DNA of 64,000 nucleotides from Oleidesulfovibrio sp047973035 (GTDB lineage Bacteria > Desulfobacterota > Desulfovibrionia > Desulfovibrionales > Desulfovibrionaceae): NCBI RefSeq assembly GCF_047973035.1, contig NZ_JBKEBF010000046.1:80967-144966 (forward strand), given 5' to 3'. Shown here piece by piece: positions 43,981 through 52,921 of the stretch; the stretch's first letter is position 1, and the number at the start of each line of letters is the position of its first letter. The notes beneath the pieces are model-generated. The model made no database searches. It saw only the letters and a list, made by a program, of their open reading frames with translations, and had not been told where the DNA came from. The translations under genes were made by a program, and so were the position numbers.

Positions 43981-44676
43981 CTACATCTTTTGCAAAACCC
44001 ATGTGACGCGGCCGACAATGCTGGCCTGATGTTTGCCGAGAGGCAGAAACTGCTCGGGCAGAGCAGGGTTTTCAGAACGCAGGATAAAGCGCTGGTTCTG
44101 TGCATCAAGGTAGATGCGACGGATGGCGATTCCTTCGTAAGGAATGAACACGCCATACAGTTCGCCGGACATGATGCTTTTCTGCTGAGTATCCAGACCT
44201 ACGAAGGCGCCTTTGGAAATCAGCGGCTCCATGCTGGTTGCTTCAACTTTGAAAACCTGAATGGATGGTCCGGCAAAAGACTGAGGCACGCTGAGTTTGC
44301 TCAGGCCTTTGCTTGGCAGTTCATTTTTATCTGCCTGGTTATCGTGCATGGCATATACGGTAACCACACTGCTTTTTGCATCGGGATCTCCGTACTTTGC
44401 CGGGTCTTCAAATACCTGCCCTGCCGCAGGGCCATCTACCGGCTGGTATCCCTGCTCGGTGCGCAGGTACATGGGGCCGCTGCCCATTTTAAGCCAATCA
44501 GGGTTAAGACCGAACTTTTCAAACAGTTTCATATACCAATCGGACGGAACGCTGTTGCGGCGCTTTGCATCAGAAATACTGGACTGTCTGATGTCCAGGA
44601 CCTCTGCAAGCTCTACCTGAGTCCGGGTATTGGTAGCCATTTTGATTCTTTCAAAAACTTCATCAAAAGTAGACAT
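43981..44676 (-). CDS. HTH / S24 repressor-like transcriptional regulator
   Basis: 231 residues: an N-terminal phage CI-type helix-turn-helix (TQVELAEVLDIRQSSISDAKRR) and a C-terminal S24 domain. The serine of the dyad is present (KVEATSMEP, S148), but the position of the lysine holds arginines (GIAIRRIYLD, R186-R187), and the Ala-Gly cleavage site is not obvious. It may therefore bind DNA without RecA-driven self-cleavage. There is no phage gene around it. Confidence 0.85.
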   Translation of the reverse strand: MSTFDEVFERIKMATNTRTQVELAEVLDIRQSSISDAKRRNSVPSDWYMKLFEKFGLNPDWLKMGSGPMYLRTEQGYQPVDGPAAGQVFEDPAKYGDPDAKSSVVTVYAMHDNQADKNELPSKGLSKLSVPQSFAGPSIQVFKVEATSMEPLISKGAFVGLDTQQKSIMSGELYGVFIPYEGIAIRRIYLDAQNQRFILRSENPALPEQFLPLGKHQASIVGRVTWVLQKM

Positions 44677-45062
44677 AGTATTCTCCCGCCTAGTTGTCGG
44701 CCATGGCGGACAATAGCCGATATATTCGCACGATACCGTGCGTTGAAATGCAGGGCTGCCTGAAAACTTTCCGACTTATGCCGTTGGCTTGCTCCTGCTA
44801 TCTTGTATACGTGCTTCCCGATATCTGTATGGAATGCCACTAGCCCCCTTATTTGCCTGACACAACAGAAAATCTTTTAAAAGCAGTTGTCTATACCCTC
44901 ATTATTTGCAGCGGTTGTATTGCGAAATGAAAGTGAGACTATCTTGTGAGGAAGCCGGAAAGTATAATTAGAGCTGTATATACAAAATGAATGCCATCAG
45001 CCATCAATCCTTATACGCTTTTAAGATTATTGAGTATAGAACTGTGCTGATAAAAGATAAAG
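44677..45062. other. Intergenic stretch with no recognised gene
   Basis: About 385 bases between the S24 gene start and the end of hflC, A+T rich. It should hold the S24 gene promoter. A CTTTTAAAAG palindrome is at about 44873-44882. No gene seen. Confidence 0.45.
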
Positions 45063-45109
45063 TGTCACATGTTGCACTTGTGTTGTATTCACAAGTGTAA
45101 CATGTGACA
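45063..45109 (-). repeat. Long inverted repeat downstream of hflC
   Basis: Twenty-base arms (45063-45082 and 45090-45109; beginning TGTCACATGTT, ending AACATGTGACA) with one mismatch and a seven-base loop, eleven bases beyond the hflC stop. On the minus strand it is followed by CTTTATCTTTTATC, so it could be a weak terminator. The length and near-perfect symmetry also suit a protein-binding site or an RNA processing element. Confidence 0.65.
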
Positions 45110-45120
45110 TGATAGGCGGG

Positions 45121-45969
45121 TTACTTGAAGTACTTCAAGAATGCATCCTCACGGGACATGATGATGCGGGTTTTGGTTTTAAGGCTGCGCTCGTATGCTT
45201 CAAGGCTACGCTTGAATTCATAAAACTCGGGTGAGAGTTTGAGCGCTTCGGCGTAGATCTTAGTAGCTTCGGCTTCACCCTGCCCTTTGATGACTTCGGC
45301 ATTGCGGCGGGCTTCAGCCAGAAGAACTGCGCGTTCACGGTCTGCCAGAGAACGGATTTTGGTGGACTCTTCCTGACCTTCAGAACGGTACTGCTTGGCC
45401 TGACGTTCACGCTCTGCACGCATACGGCCAAAGATAGCCCGTTGGTTTTCGGGAGGCAGATCAGCACGCTTGATGCGCACGTCCACAACTTCCATACCGT
45501 AATCCTTCAGCAGCTCGGATGAACGTTTGGTGACCTCTTCCATAATTACTGAACGCTTGGAGGAGATTACCTCGGAGAGCGGGTAGCGACCGAGGAATAC
45601 ACGCATCTGCGAATACACGATGTCGTCCAGTCTTGCCTGTGCACCGCGGATGGTGCGGACAGTACGGTAGAACTGTAACGGATCGGTAATGCGCCAGCGT
45701 GCGTAGTTATCAAGCAGCAACGCTTTTTTGTCGCTGGTAAGTACTTCTGCAGGTTTTGCATCATACTCCAGAATACGGGCATCAAGGTAGATGATATTCT
45801 GGATAAACGGCATTTTTACATGCAGCCCGGGCTCCATCACATCTCCTACCGGTTCACCCAGCTGCAGCACTATGGCTTTTTCAGTCTGGTGAACGGTGTA
45901 GAGCGACTGTACGGCCACAACAATGACAATTAGCGCAATCAGCAAAGCGGGAACAGCTTTCTTATTCAT
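45121..45969 (-). CDS. hflC: HflC, modulator of FtsH protease
   Basis: A 282-residue SPFH/prohibitin-domain protein anchored by an N-terminal helix (ALLIALIVIVVAVQSLYTV). With HflK it forms a membrane cage around FtsH and controls degradation of membrane proteins. The SPFH region (EKAIVLQLGEPVGDVMEPGLH) and the coiled coil rich in Glu and Arg are typical. It overlaps the upstream hflK end by one base. Confidence 0.95.
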   Translation of the reverse strand: MNKKAVPALLIALIVIVVAVQSLYTVHQTEKAIVLQLGEPVGDVMEPGLHVKMPFIQNIIYLDARILEYDAKPAEVLTSDKKALLLDNYARWRITDPLQFYRTVRTIRGAQARLDDIVYSQMRVFLGRYPLSEVISSKRSVIMEEVTKRSSELLKDYGMEVVDVRIKRADLPPENQRAIFGRMRAERERQAKQYRSEGQEESTKIRSLADRERAVLLAEARRNAEVIKGQGEAEATKIYAEALKLSPEFYEFKRSLEAYERSLKTKTRIIMSREDAFLKYFK

Positions 45970-47051
45970 TACTGTGCCCCCTTCTTGGCGCGGTCGGCGT
46001 CCAGCTTGTCAAGCGGCAGGTATGGAACAACGCCGCTGGTGTTGTCATTCAGGATGATCTTGTCCAGATCAGGGTTGGAAAGAATCTGTTCCATGGTTTC
46101 CAGATACATACGTTTGCGCGTGATGTCTTTTGCCTTGTTGTATTCGGTAAGAACATTTTCAAATCGCGCAGATTCACCCTTGGCGTTGCGTATTTTAGTT
46201 TCCTTATACGCTTCTGCCTGGTTGACAATCTCGGCAGCAAGACCGCGTGCACGGGGCAGAATTTCATTCTGATATGCTTCTGCTTCGTTGATTATGCGGC
46301 TTCTGTCTTCTCTTGCGCTGGCGACATCTTTAAACGCGTCGATAACTTCTTTAGGCGGATGAACATCCTGCATCTGTACTGCCACAATGTGCACACCAGC
46401 ATTGTAGCCATCCAGAATGCTTTGCAGCAGGTCCCTTGTTTTGTTCTGGATATCCAGTTTTCCGCCGGTAAGGGCGGAATCGATGGCATTGTAGCCGATG
46501 ACTTCACGCATGGCGGCTTCTGCGGCACTTTTTACAGTCCATGCCTGCTGCGATACGTTAAAAAGATATGCTACAGGGTCTTTAATCTGATACTGTACAA
46601 TGAATTGAACATCGACGATGTTCTCATCACCTGTAAGCATCAGAGATTCTTCCTTTACTGGGCGTAATTGTCCCTGCGTAAAGGAGCCGACTTCTGAGCC
46701 TCTGAAGCCCACCTCGACGCGGCGAACCTGCGACACTTTGGGAGTGTACGCTGTTTCCACGGGGAAGGGCATGTGATAGTGAGGGCCGGGCTGAACGGTT
46801 CTGTTGTATTCGCCGAAACGCAATACAACACCAACTTCATCGGGTTCAACGATGAAGATGCCCGAAGAAAGCCACATAATTGCCAGAACAGCAATAATGA
46901 GCTTGCCTACGGGGAAGCGGAAATCGCGCAGCTTTTTAAGTCCGTCTCCGAGCGGATCGGAGCCGGGGTCTTGGGGGCCCCAATTGCCGGGTGGAGTGCT
47001 ACCCGACTGCCTTTGCCGTTTTTCTTGCAGTTTTTCCCAGTCCCAGTTCAT
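45969..47051 (-). CDS. hflK: HflK, modulator of FtsH protease
   Basis: A 360-residue partner of HflC. A Gly/Pro-rich cytoplasmic leader (STPPGNWGPQDPGSDPLGDG) is followed by a membrane helix (VGKLIIAVLAIMWLSSGIFIV) and the SPFH domain (VVLRFGEYNRTVQPGPHYH), then a coiled coil. Order hflK-hflC in one operon is the standard one. A phosphomannomutase gene diverges about 100 bases away. Confidence 0.95.
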   Translation of the reverse strand: MNWDWEKLQEKRQRQSGSTPPGNWGPQDPGSDPLGDGLKKLRDFRFPVGKLIIAVLAIMWLSSGIFIVEPDEVGVVLRFGEYNRTVQPGPHYHMPFPVETAYTPKVSQVRRVEVGFRGSEVGSFTQGQLRPVKEESLMLTGDENIVDVQFIVQYQIKDPVAYLFNVSQQAWTVKSAAEAAMREVIGYNAIDSALTGGKLDIQNKTRDLLQSILDGYNAGVHIVAVQMQDVHPPKEVIDAFKDVASAREDRSRIINEAEAYQNEILPRARGLAAEIVNQAEAYKETKIRNAKGESARFENVLTEYNKAKDITRKRMYLETMEQILSNPDLDKIILNDNTSGVVPYLPLDKLDADRAKKGAQ

Positions 47052-47154
47052 AATACCGAAAAATAGGGCAGTTGTACGGGGTGGTCAAGTAGACTCGGAA
47101 GAAAGTTTGTTAATGAATCACCCTGCAGTAAACTGTTGCAAAGAGGGAGTGAAA

Positions 47155-48528
47155 ATGAAGCCCGTAAACAAAGGCGTTTTCAGAGCTTATGATATTCGTG
47201 GTCTGGTAGATATTGACTTTGACGAGGAATGGGTCCGCCGACTCGGACAGGCTGTGGGTACGTACCTGCTGCGCAGGGGGATACCCGCTGCCGTTACCGG
47301 TCATGATTGCCGCCACAGCTCTCCGGCATATCATACTGCTCTGGTTGCCGGTATGCTTTCCACCGGCCTTGATGTTACCAGCGTCGGTATGGTTCCCACA
47401 CCTGTTCTGTATTTTGCGGTGAAGCATCTTAACCGTAAGGGCGGAGTCGTGATCACTGCCAGCCACAACCCGCCTGAGTATAACGGGTTTAAAGTATGGG
47501 CGGGTGAAACGACTATTCATACCACAGAAATTGAGTCCATTTATAACATCATGGCTGCGGAAGATTTTGAAACCGGCAGCGGTATGGGTTGTGAAGTGGA
47601 CATCATTCCTGATTATATCAAACAGGCTGCAAAAGACATCAGGCTGGCGCGTCCGGTAAAAGTTGTGCTGGACGGCGGAAACGGTTCCGGCGGCCTTGTG
47701 TGCGCAGCTCTGCTGAAGCGCATCGGGGCAGAGGTTATAGAGCAGTACTGCGAGCCGGACGGCAGCTTCCCCAACCATCACCCTGACCCTGTGGTGGAAA
47801 AGAATATGACAGACCTGAAAGCCCGTGTCGCGCAGGAAAAGGCAGACTGCGGTATCGGGCTGGACGGCGATGCGGACAGACTGGGGGTTGTTGATGAAAA
47901 CGGGCGCCTGCTGTTTGGCGATGAACTGCTTTCCATGTATGCGCGCGAGACTCTGGAGCGCTTTCCCGGCGCTCTGGTGATGGGTGACGTGAAATGCTCT
48001 CATCTGCTGTTTAAAGATATCGAGAGCCGTGGTGGCGAGGCTCTTATGTGGATAACAGGCCACTCTGTGATGAAGTCGAAAATGCTGGAAGCCGATGCCA
48101 AACTGGCAGGCGAGATGAGCGGGCATATGTTCTTCAATGACCGCTGGTACGGCTTTGATGATGCCATTTACGGAGCTGCCCGTTTCCTAGAGATTCTGGC
48201 AGGTTCGGATGAGCCTGTATCCGCCATGCCCGGATGGCCTGAGACTGCCAACACGCCGGAACTGCATGTGGATTGTCCTGATGCTGTGAAGTTTGATGTG
48301 GTGAAAAAAGCACAGGAATACTTCAGTGCTAAATATCGCGTAAACACCATCGACGGCGCCCGACTTTTATTTGATGACGGCTGGGGGCTTGTACGTGCTT
48401 CTAATACTCAGCCCGTGCTGGTGCTGCGTTTTGAAGCGGAAACTCCTGAACGCTTGCAGGAAATTCGCGATATAGTAGAAGTGCCGCTACGCAAGTGGGT
48501 GCAGGAAGCCTCTGAGGCGATTTCCTAA
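47155..48528 (+). CDS. Phosphomannomutase / phosphoglucomutase
   Basis: Interconverts hexose-1- and 6-phosphates (AlgC-type PMM/PGM), feeding polysaccharide and lipopolysaccharide synthesis. The 457-residue product has the phosphoserine loop VITASHNPPEYNG near residue 100, the metal-binding DGDADRLGV, the sugar-binding GEMSGHMFF and the C-terminal phosphate-binding region (RASNTQPVLVLRFEA). The ATG at 47155 is used because GAGGGAG precedes it; the frame stays open upstream into hflK antisense. Confidence 0.93.
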   Translation: MKPVNKGVFRAYDIRGLVDIDFDEEWVRRLGQAVGTYLLRRGIPAAVTGHDCRHSSPAYHTALVAGMLSTGLDVTSVGMVPTPVLYFAVKHLNRKGGVVITASHNPPEYNGFKVWAGETTIHTTEIESIYNIMAAEDFETGSGMGCEVDIIPDYIKQAAKDIRLARPVKVVLDGGNGSGGLVCAALLKRIGAEVIEQYCEPDGSFPNHHPDPVVEKNMTDLKARVAQEKADCGIGLDGDADRLGVVDENGRLLFGDELLSMYARETLERFPGALVMGDVKCSHLLFKDIESRGGEALMWITGHSVMKSKMLEADAKLAGEMSGHMFFNDRWYGFDDAIYGAARFLEILAGSDEPVSAMPGWPETANTPELHVDCPDAVKFDVVKKAQEYFSAKYRVNTIDGARLLFDDGWGLVRASNTQPVLVLRFEAETPERLQEIRDIVEVPLRKWVQEASEAIS

Positions 48529-48547
48529 CTCGGATATAATGTTGCTG

Positions 48548-48585
48548 AAACACGTGGGGTGCGCCTTTGTGCTTCGCGTGTTTTA
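48548..48585 (+). terminator. Possible terminator after the phosphomannomutase gene
   Basis: AAACACG / CGTGTTT arms with inner pairing and a T-rich tail. The remaining 200 bases before the next gene show no other feature. Confidence 0.4.
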
Positions 48586-48801
48586 GCGCTTTTGGCGTTT
48601 TGCTGTGTTCACGCTGTATAGTTGCGGCGGAAACTTTCTCACCAGCTTGCTTTTGTGTGCATATCTGGCATGGTTACGTAGTTGAGCAGGCGCACCTGCT
48701 ACCATACGACTTTGGCAGATTGTTATGACGCTGTCAGAAAAAGAACAGCCAGAGAATGACGTAAGCCCGTCGGAACAGTCCGGCGGGAGGAGTTTACGGC
48801 G

Positions 48802-49287
48802 ATGAAAATTTTACGTGCCTCACGCATGGAACGTTGTATCGGGTGTCACTCGTGTTCACTTTCCTGTGCGCGACTGGTTCACAAGCGGTTGTCCTGGACT
48901 ACCGCTGGAATCCGTATTTCTTCTGCCGGTGGGCTGTCTACCGGATTTGAAGCCAGAACCTGCGTTGCCTGCCAACCTGCGGCATGTGCCACAGCCTGCC
49001 CGACGGGTTCGCTTACTCAGCGTGAAGGGGGAGGCGTAAAGGTTGATCGTAACTTGTGTATACGATGCGGCAACTGTGCAGAAGCCTGTCCTGTCGAGGC
49101 CATTTATATTGATCCGGAAGAATCGTTTCCATATGTGTGTATCCACTGCGGCCGGTGTGTTCAGTTCTGTCCGCATGAGTGCCTTGAAATGGTGGACGTG
49201 GCAAAAGACCGGCAAGCCTACGGAACAGAGCTTGGCGCGGCTGACGTTGATGATGCCGTAGCCGGAAAAGGCGGCGGGGAGGCGTAA
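48802..49287 (+). CDS. Four-cluster ferredoxin-like subunit next to AOR
   Basis: A 161-residue iron-sulfur protein with four cysteine motifs, CIGCHSCSLSC, CVACQPAACATACP, CIRCGNCAEACP and CIHCGRCVQFCP, enough for up to four [4Fe-4S] clusters. It has no signal peptide, so it acts in the cytoplasm. Its stop overlaps the start of the aldehyde oxidoreductase gene (TAATG), so it is very probably the electron acceptor or donor of that enzyme. GGAGG precedes the ATG. Confidence 0.9.
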   Translation: MKILRASRMERCIGCHSCSLSCARLVHKRLSWTTAGIRISSAGGLSTGFEARTCVACQPAACATACPTGSLTQREGGGVKVDRNLCIRCGNCAEACPVEAIYIDPEESFPYVCIHCGRCVQFCPHECLEMVDVAKDRQAYGTELGAADVDDAVAGKGGGEA

Positions 49288-51053
49288 TGCGTATCGACTT
49301 TACATATTCCAGAGTGTTGCATGTGGATATGGATTCCGGTGCATCTCGGGTGATTAACTACGGCAACCGTGTTGACCATATTGGTGGCAGCGGCCTTGCT
49401 GCTGCTTTGTATAATGAATTCGGCGTAGATGATGCCCCTGCCGATGACCCGCGCCAGCCGCTTATCTTTGCCATCGGCCCTTTGACCGGATTCTTTCCGC
49501 TTATGAGCAAAGTCGTCTGCGGGTTCAGATCACCCTACACGGGGGAATGGTCAGAAAGCCACGCGGGCGGCAGGCTTGCTCTTGCCCTGCGCTTTTCCGG
49601 ATATGATGCCCTGATGATTACCGGAAAGGCAAAGTCGTTGTCTTGTCTGGTGGTGGGCGCGCGCCGTGTGGAAGTGCACGATGTTCATTATATGAGCGGG
49701 CAGGATGTGTTTACCGCGGGTAAATATATGCGCCGGTTCGGCAAAGACGGACATGGTCACCGCAGTTCGTTGCGCATCGGCCCTGCGGGTGAAAACGGGC
49801 TGGGGTATGCCTGCATTAACGTGGACTCGTTCCGTCATTTCGGCAGGATGGGGTCGGGCGCAGTAATGGGGCAGAAGAAGATTAAAGGTATTGTTGTGCT
49901 TGGTGACGGCAGCTTTACACTGCCGGAGAGCAAAGAATACCCCAAGCTGTTTCGTACCATCTATCGCGAAGTGACCGGTACCAGCATGATGCAGAAGTAT
50001 CATGACCTTGGAACGGCAGAAAACCTGCTGGTATTGAACGAGCTTAAAGCGTTGCCGTGGCGTAACCTGCAACAGACTACTGATCCGGAAATTGACGGAA
50101 TTTCCGGTGAGCGTTTTGCCGAGCAGTTGCTTCTGCGCCAGACAGCTTGCGCCGGCTGTCCTGTCGGTTGCATTCATATCGGCTTGTTGCGGCAGCAGTT
50201 CGCCAGCGACCATGAATACTTGTATAAACAGGTTTCCTACGATTACGAGCCAATTTTTGCCCAAGGGTCCATGCTGGGGCTGACAAATGCTTCGGATGTT
50301 CTTGTGCTGCTGGATGAAACCGAGAAAATGGGCCTTGATTGCATGAGCAGCGGGGTCGCATTGGCATGGGCCGCTGAAGCGCTGGAAAAGGGCGTGGTAT
50401 CTGAAAAAGAAACCATAGACCCCATACGGTTTGGCGATGTTCATAGCTTTGTAGCGGCCATGCAACATCTGGTGCGCGGCAGTAATGAATTTTATCGCCT
50501 GCTTGGTCAGGGAGCAGGAAAAGCCGCCGCGCAGTTCGGCGGTAGTGATTTTACCTGTGTGCTGGGTCAGGAGATGGCTGGTTATGCCACGGGTGAGGTG
50601 TTCTTTGTTTCACAGGCTATGGGCTTTCGCCATTCGCATCTGGACAGCGGCGGTTATGCATACGACCAGACCGCTAAAGACAAAGATGCGGATAAGGCCA
50701 TCAGTTTTCTGGTGGATGACGAGCATAAGCGTATTTTGATCAACTGTATGGTGGCCTGTATGTTTTCTCGCAAGGCATATACGCCGGAACGTTTGCAGGA
50801 GGCGCTTGCATCCCTTGGCATGACAGATGTCGCTGACAACTTAGATGAAGCAGGGCGAGTGGTTCAGTCTGAGCGCTGGCGTTTAAAAATTGCTACAGGT
50901 TTCGATGTGGATGCAGTGGAAATACCGAAGCGTTTCACGGAGGTTGTTACTTGGAAAGGCCCCATCGATACAACCTATATGGAAGCCTTGAAGGCCCGCT
51001 ATTCTGCCTCTATTAAACAAATGGCGGCATATTCTTCTGGCAGGGGGCAGTAA
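49287..51053 (+). CDS. Aldehyde:ferredoxin oxidoreductase family, tungsten enzyme
   Basis: Oxidises aldehydes to acids, reducing ferredoxin, using a tungstopterin and one [4Fe-4S] cluster. The 588-residue product has the N-terminal pterin-binding domain (HIGGSGLAAALYNEFG, FAIGPLTGFFPLMSK), the cluster motif CAGCPVGC (about residue 290) and the last cluster cysteine region INCMVACMF. The family contains AOR, FOR, GOR and WOR types; the substrate cannot be told from the sequence. It pairs with the ferredoxin gene upstream. Confidence 0.92.
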   Translation: MRIDFTYSRVLHVDMDSGASRVINYGNRVDHIGGSGLAAALYNEFGVDDAPADDPRQPLIFAIGPLTGFFPLMSKVVCGFRSPYTGEWSESHAGGRLALALRFSGYDALMITGKAKSLSCLVVGARRVEVHDVHYMSGQDVFTAGKYMRRFGKDGHGHRSSLRIGPAGENGLGYACINVDSFRHFGRMGSGAVMGQKKIKGIVVLGDGSFTLPESKEYPKLFRTIYREVTGTSMMQKYHDLGTAENLLVLNELKALPWRNLQQTTDPEIDGISGERFAEQLLLRQTACAGCPVGCIHIGLLRQQFASDHEYLYKQVSYDYEPIFAQGSMLGLTNASDVLVLLDETEKMGLDCMSSGVALAWAAEALEKGVVSEKETIDPIRFGDVHSFVAAMQHLVRGSNEFYRLLGQGAGKAAAQFGGSDFTCVLGQEMAGYATGEVFFVSQAMGFRHSHLDSGGYAYDQTAKDKDADKAISFLVDDEHKRILINCMVACMFSRKAYTPERLQEALASLGMTDVADNLDEAGRVVQSERWRLKIATGFDVDAVEIPKRFTEVVTWKGPIDTTYMEALKARYSASIKQMAAYSSGRGQ

Positions 51054-51056
51054 CGG

Positions 51057-51566
51057 ATGTTTTTCAGAGCGCGCGGTGCCATGCGTGGCCCGCTGGTGAC
51101 AGGTAGCAGCCCAAAAGAAAAGCTTTTGCGCGCCTTACTGTTGCTGGGTGTTTTCGGGCTTGCCGGTTGGGGGTTCTGGATGAACTCTGAAACCGCTTTG
51201 GAAACGTTACAGACTCGCGGTGCAGTGTGGGATGAGGCCGGAGTGCTGCATGAAGAAGAAACAGATGGTCTGCGTTCGATGGCGACACGGTTTAACAGTG
51301 AATATGGCATCAAGGTGCGCATTCATGTTGTAAAAAGTGAAGTGACATTGCCGCAAGTTGATTCCAGAACGTTGTACATCATTATAAGTCCACCACATAA
51401 ACAGGCTCTTGTTGAGTTCCCGCCACTTGTGCGAAAAGCTTTGGGCGATGACTTTATGTATTCGTTGCAGAACACGCACTTTATACCGTATTTTGAAAAC
51501 GGCCAGTGGGGGCTGGCTGTTGCAGATGCACTCAAACTGATATGGGGCGGCTTGTCCGCAAAATAA
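51057..51566 (+). CDS. TPM-domain-like membrane protein
   Basis: 169 residues with one N-terminal membrane helix (LLRALLLLGVFGLAGWGFW) and a soluble domain that starts GAVWDEAGVLHEEETDGLRS, resembling the TPM domain (Psb32-type), with IKVRIHVVKSE in the core. The role is unknown. It starts three bases after the AOR gene and ends six bases before rnhA, so it may be in that transcription unit. Confidence 0.65.
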   Translation: MFFRARGAMRGPLVTGSSPKEKLLRALLLLGVFGLAGWGFWMNSETALETLQTRGAVWDEAGVLHEEETDGLRSMATRFNSEYGIKVRIHVVKSEVTLPQVDSRTLYIIISPPHKQALVEFPPLVRKALGDDFMYSLQNTHFIPYFENGQWGLAVADALKLIWGGLSAK

Positions 51567-51572
51567 TATATT

Positions 51573-52034
51573 ATGAAGCAGATACAGATGTTTACGGATG
51601 GCTCATGCCTCGGCAATCCCGGCCCGGGCGGGTGGGCTGCTGTATTGCGTTATGGCGATACACAAAAGGAATTCGGGGGTGGTTTTTCCGGTACAACCAA
51701 TAACCGTATGGAAATTCTTGCGGTTATCGAAGGGTTGAGCGCGCTGAAGGAGCCATGCTCTGTGGCTTTATACACTGATTCCCAGTATGTGCGGAACGCT
51801 GTTGAAAAAAAATGGCTGGATTCCTGGCAAGTTAACGGCTGGAAAACAGCTGCTAAAAAGCCTGTGAAAAATAAAGATTTGTGGACGCGGCTCTTGCCGT
51901 TGTTGTCCAAGCACTCCGTGCGGTTTCATTGGGTGCGGGGACATAGCGGACATCCGGAAAATGAACTTTGCGATACTATTGCCCGCGATCATGCTTCGCG
52001 TCCGGGATTGCCTCCGGATATTCAAGCTGAATAG
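51573..52034 (+). CDS. rnhA: Ribonuclease HI
   Basis: Cuts RNA in RNA-DNA hybrids. The 153-residue product has the catalytic carboxylates in MFTDGSCLGNPGPGGW (D9), NNRMEILAVIEG (E47), LYTDSQYVRNAV (D69) and the histidine-containing WVRGHSGHPENELCD loop. Length is normal. No clear ribosome site is seen, so translation may depend on the upstream gene. Confidence 0.96.
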   Translation: MKQIQMFTDGSCLGNPGPGGWAAVLRYGDTQKEFGGGFSGTTNNRMEILAVIEGLSALKEPCSVALYTDSQYVRNAVEKKWLDSWQVNGWKTAAKKPVKNKDLWTRLLPLLSKHSVRFHWVRGHSGHPENELCDTIARDHASRPGLPPDIQAE

Positions 52035-52157
52035 GCAAGCCGCATTGGGGGTGGCCGGCTGTTAGGCGGGAGAGCAGACTAACAGTACCGGCCGGACAAG
52101 CGGGCAGGCTGAATACGGCATTTTGCCTCAGCATGACTGCCATAGGGGAACGACATT

Positions 52158-52826
52158 ATGCAGGCAGAAGCCATACCGGCGCAGACAAAGCGTAACGCCG
52201 GTGTAAGTCTTTCTATCGGAACAGGGACGCGCTTATTGCTGAATATAAAAGGCATACGCGATAATCTGGCTTCAGAGTTGGTGGGGTTGTATCCATACGA
52301 ATTTCTCATCCTTAAAATGCCGCTGGTTCCGGGGATTCGCAGCAAACTTATTCCCGGTGAGCAGTTGACTGTGCGATATATGCAAGGCGGCAGCATTTAT
52401 GGCTTTTCAACAGTGATAGTAAATCACATCCTGAAGCCTGCTTCGCTTGTATTTGTAGAGTATCCCAAGTTTGTGGAGCAGCTTGATCTGCGCCAGCACA
52501 AACGTATCGACTGCCTGTTGCCGGGCAGGTTGCATTGCCGGCATGGCGAATACCGTTGTGTGATGGTCGATCTGAGTTCCGGCGGCGGTAAGGTTGTGCT
52601 TGAAATCAAATCTTCTGATCCGGTCAAAGGGATTAGCCCGGGCGACATGCTCATTCTGCAGCTCAGCCTGTATGCAGGCAAAGGGGATATTTCCATTTCA
52701 TGCCTGTTGAAAAACGTATCGCAGGATGTATCACGTATGCAGCTGGGGCTGCAGTTCCGTGATCTGGGGAAAGAAGAGCTATTGCAGATTCAGGAATATC
52801 TGGAACAGGTTTCTTCTTTCGCATAG
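52158..52826 (+). CDS. PilZ domain protein with YcgR-type N-terminal domain
   Basis: 222 residues. The N-terminal part (about 18-105) resembles the flagellar-brake PilZN domain; the C-terminal PilZ domain has the c-di-GMP signatures LRQHKRIDC (R-x-x-x-R type) and DLSSGGGKVV (D-x-S-x-x-G). It is therefore a probable c-di-GMP receptor that adjusts motility. AGGGGAACG precedes the ATG. Confidence 0.85.
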   Translation: MQAEAIPAQTKRNAGVSLSIGTGTRLLLNIKGIRDNLASELVGLYPYEFLILKMPLVPGIRSKLIPGEQLTVRYMQGGSIYGFSTVIVNHILKPASLVFVEYPKFVEQLDLRQHKRIDCLLPGRLHCRHGEYRCVMVDLSSGGGKVVLEIKSSDPVKGISPGDMLILQLSLYAGKGDISISCLLKNVSQDVSRMQLGLQFRDLGKEELLQIQEYLEQVSSFA

Positions 52827-52921
52827 GGTAGATATACGGTGTGGTATCTGTTACCACGCCGTATTTATCTGTAATGAGCACGTATTGCAGCGGCTGACAT
52901 ATAACTGGTTCGGGAGGGGTT

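Noticed and set aside
47110..48126. A 338-codon minus-strand frame opposite the phosphomannomutase gene
   Set aside because: The plus-strand gene has the phosphoserine loop and all family motifs; the reverse frame has none.
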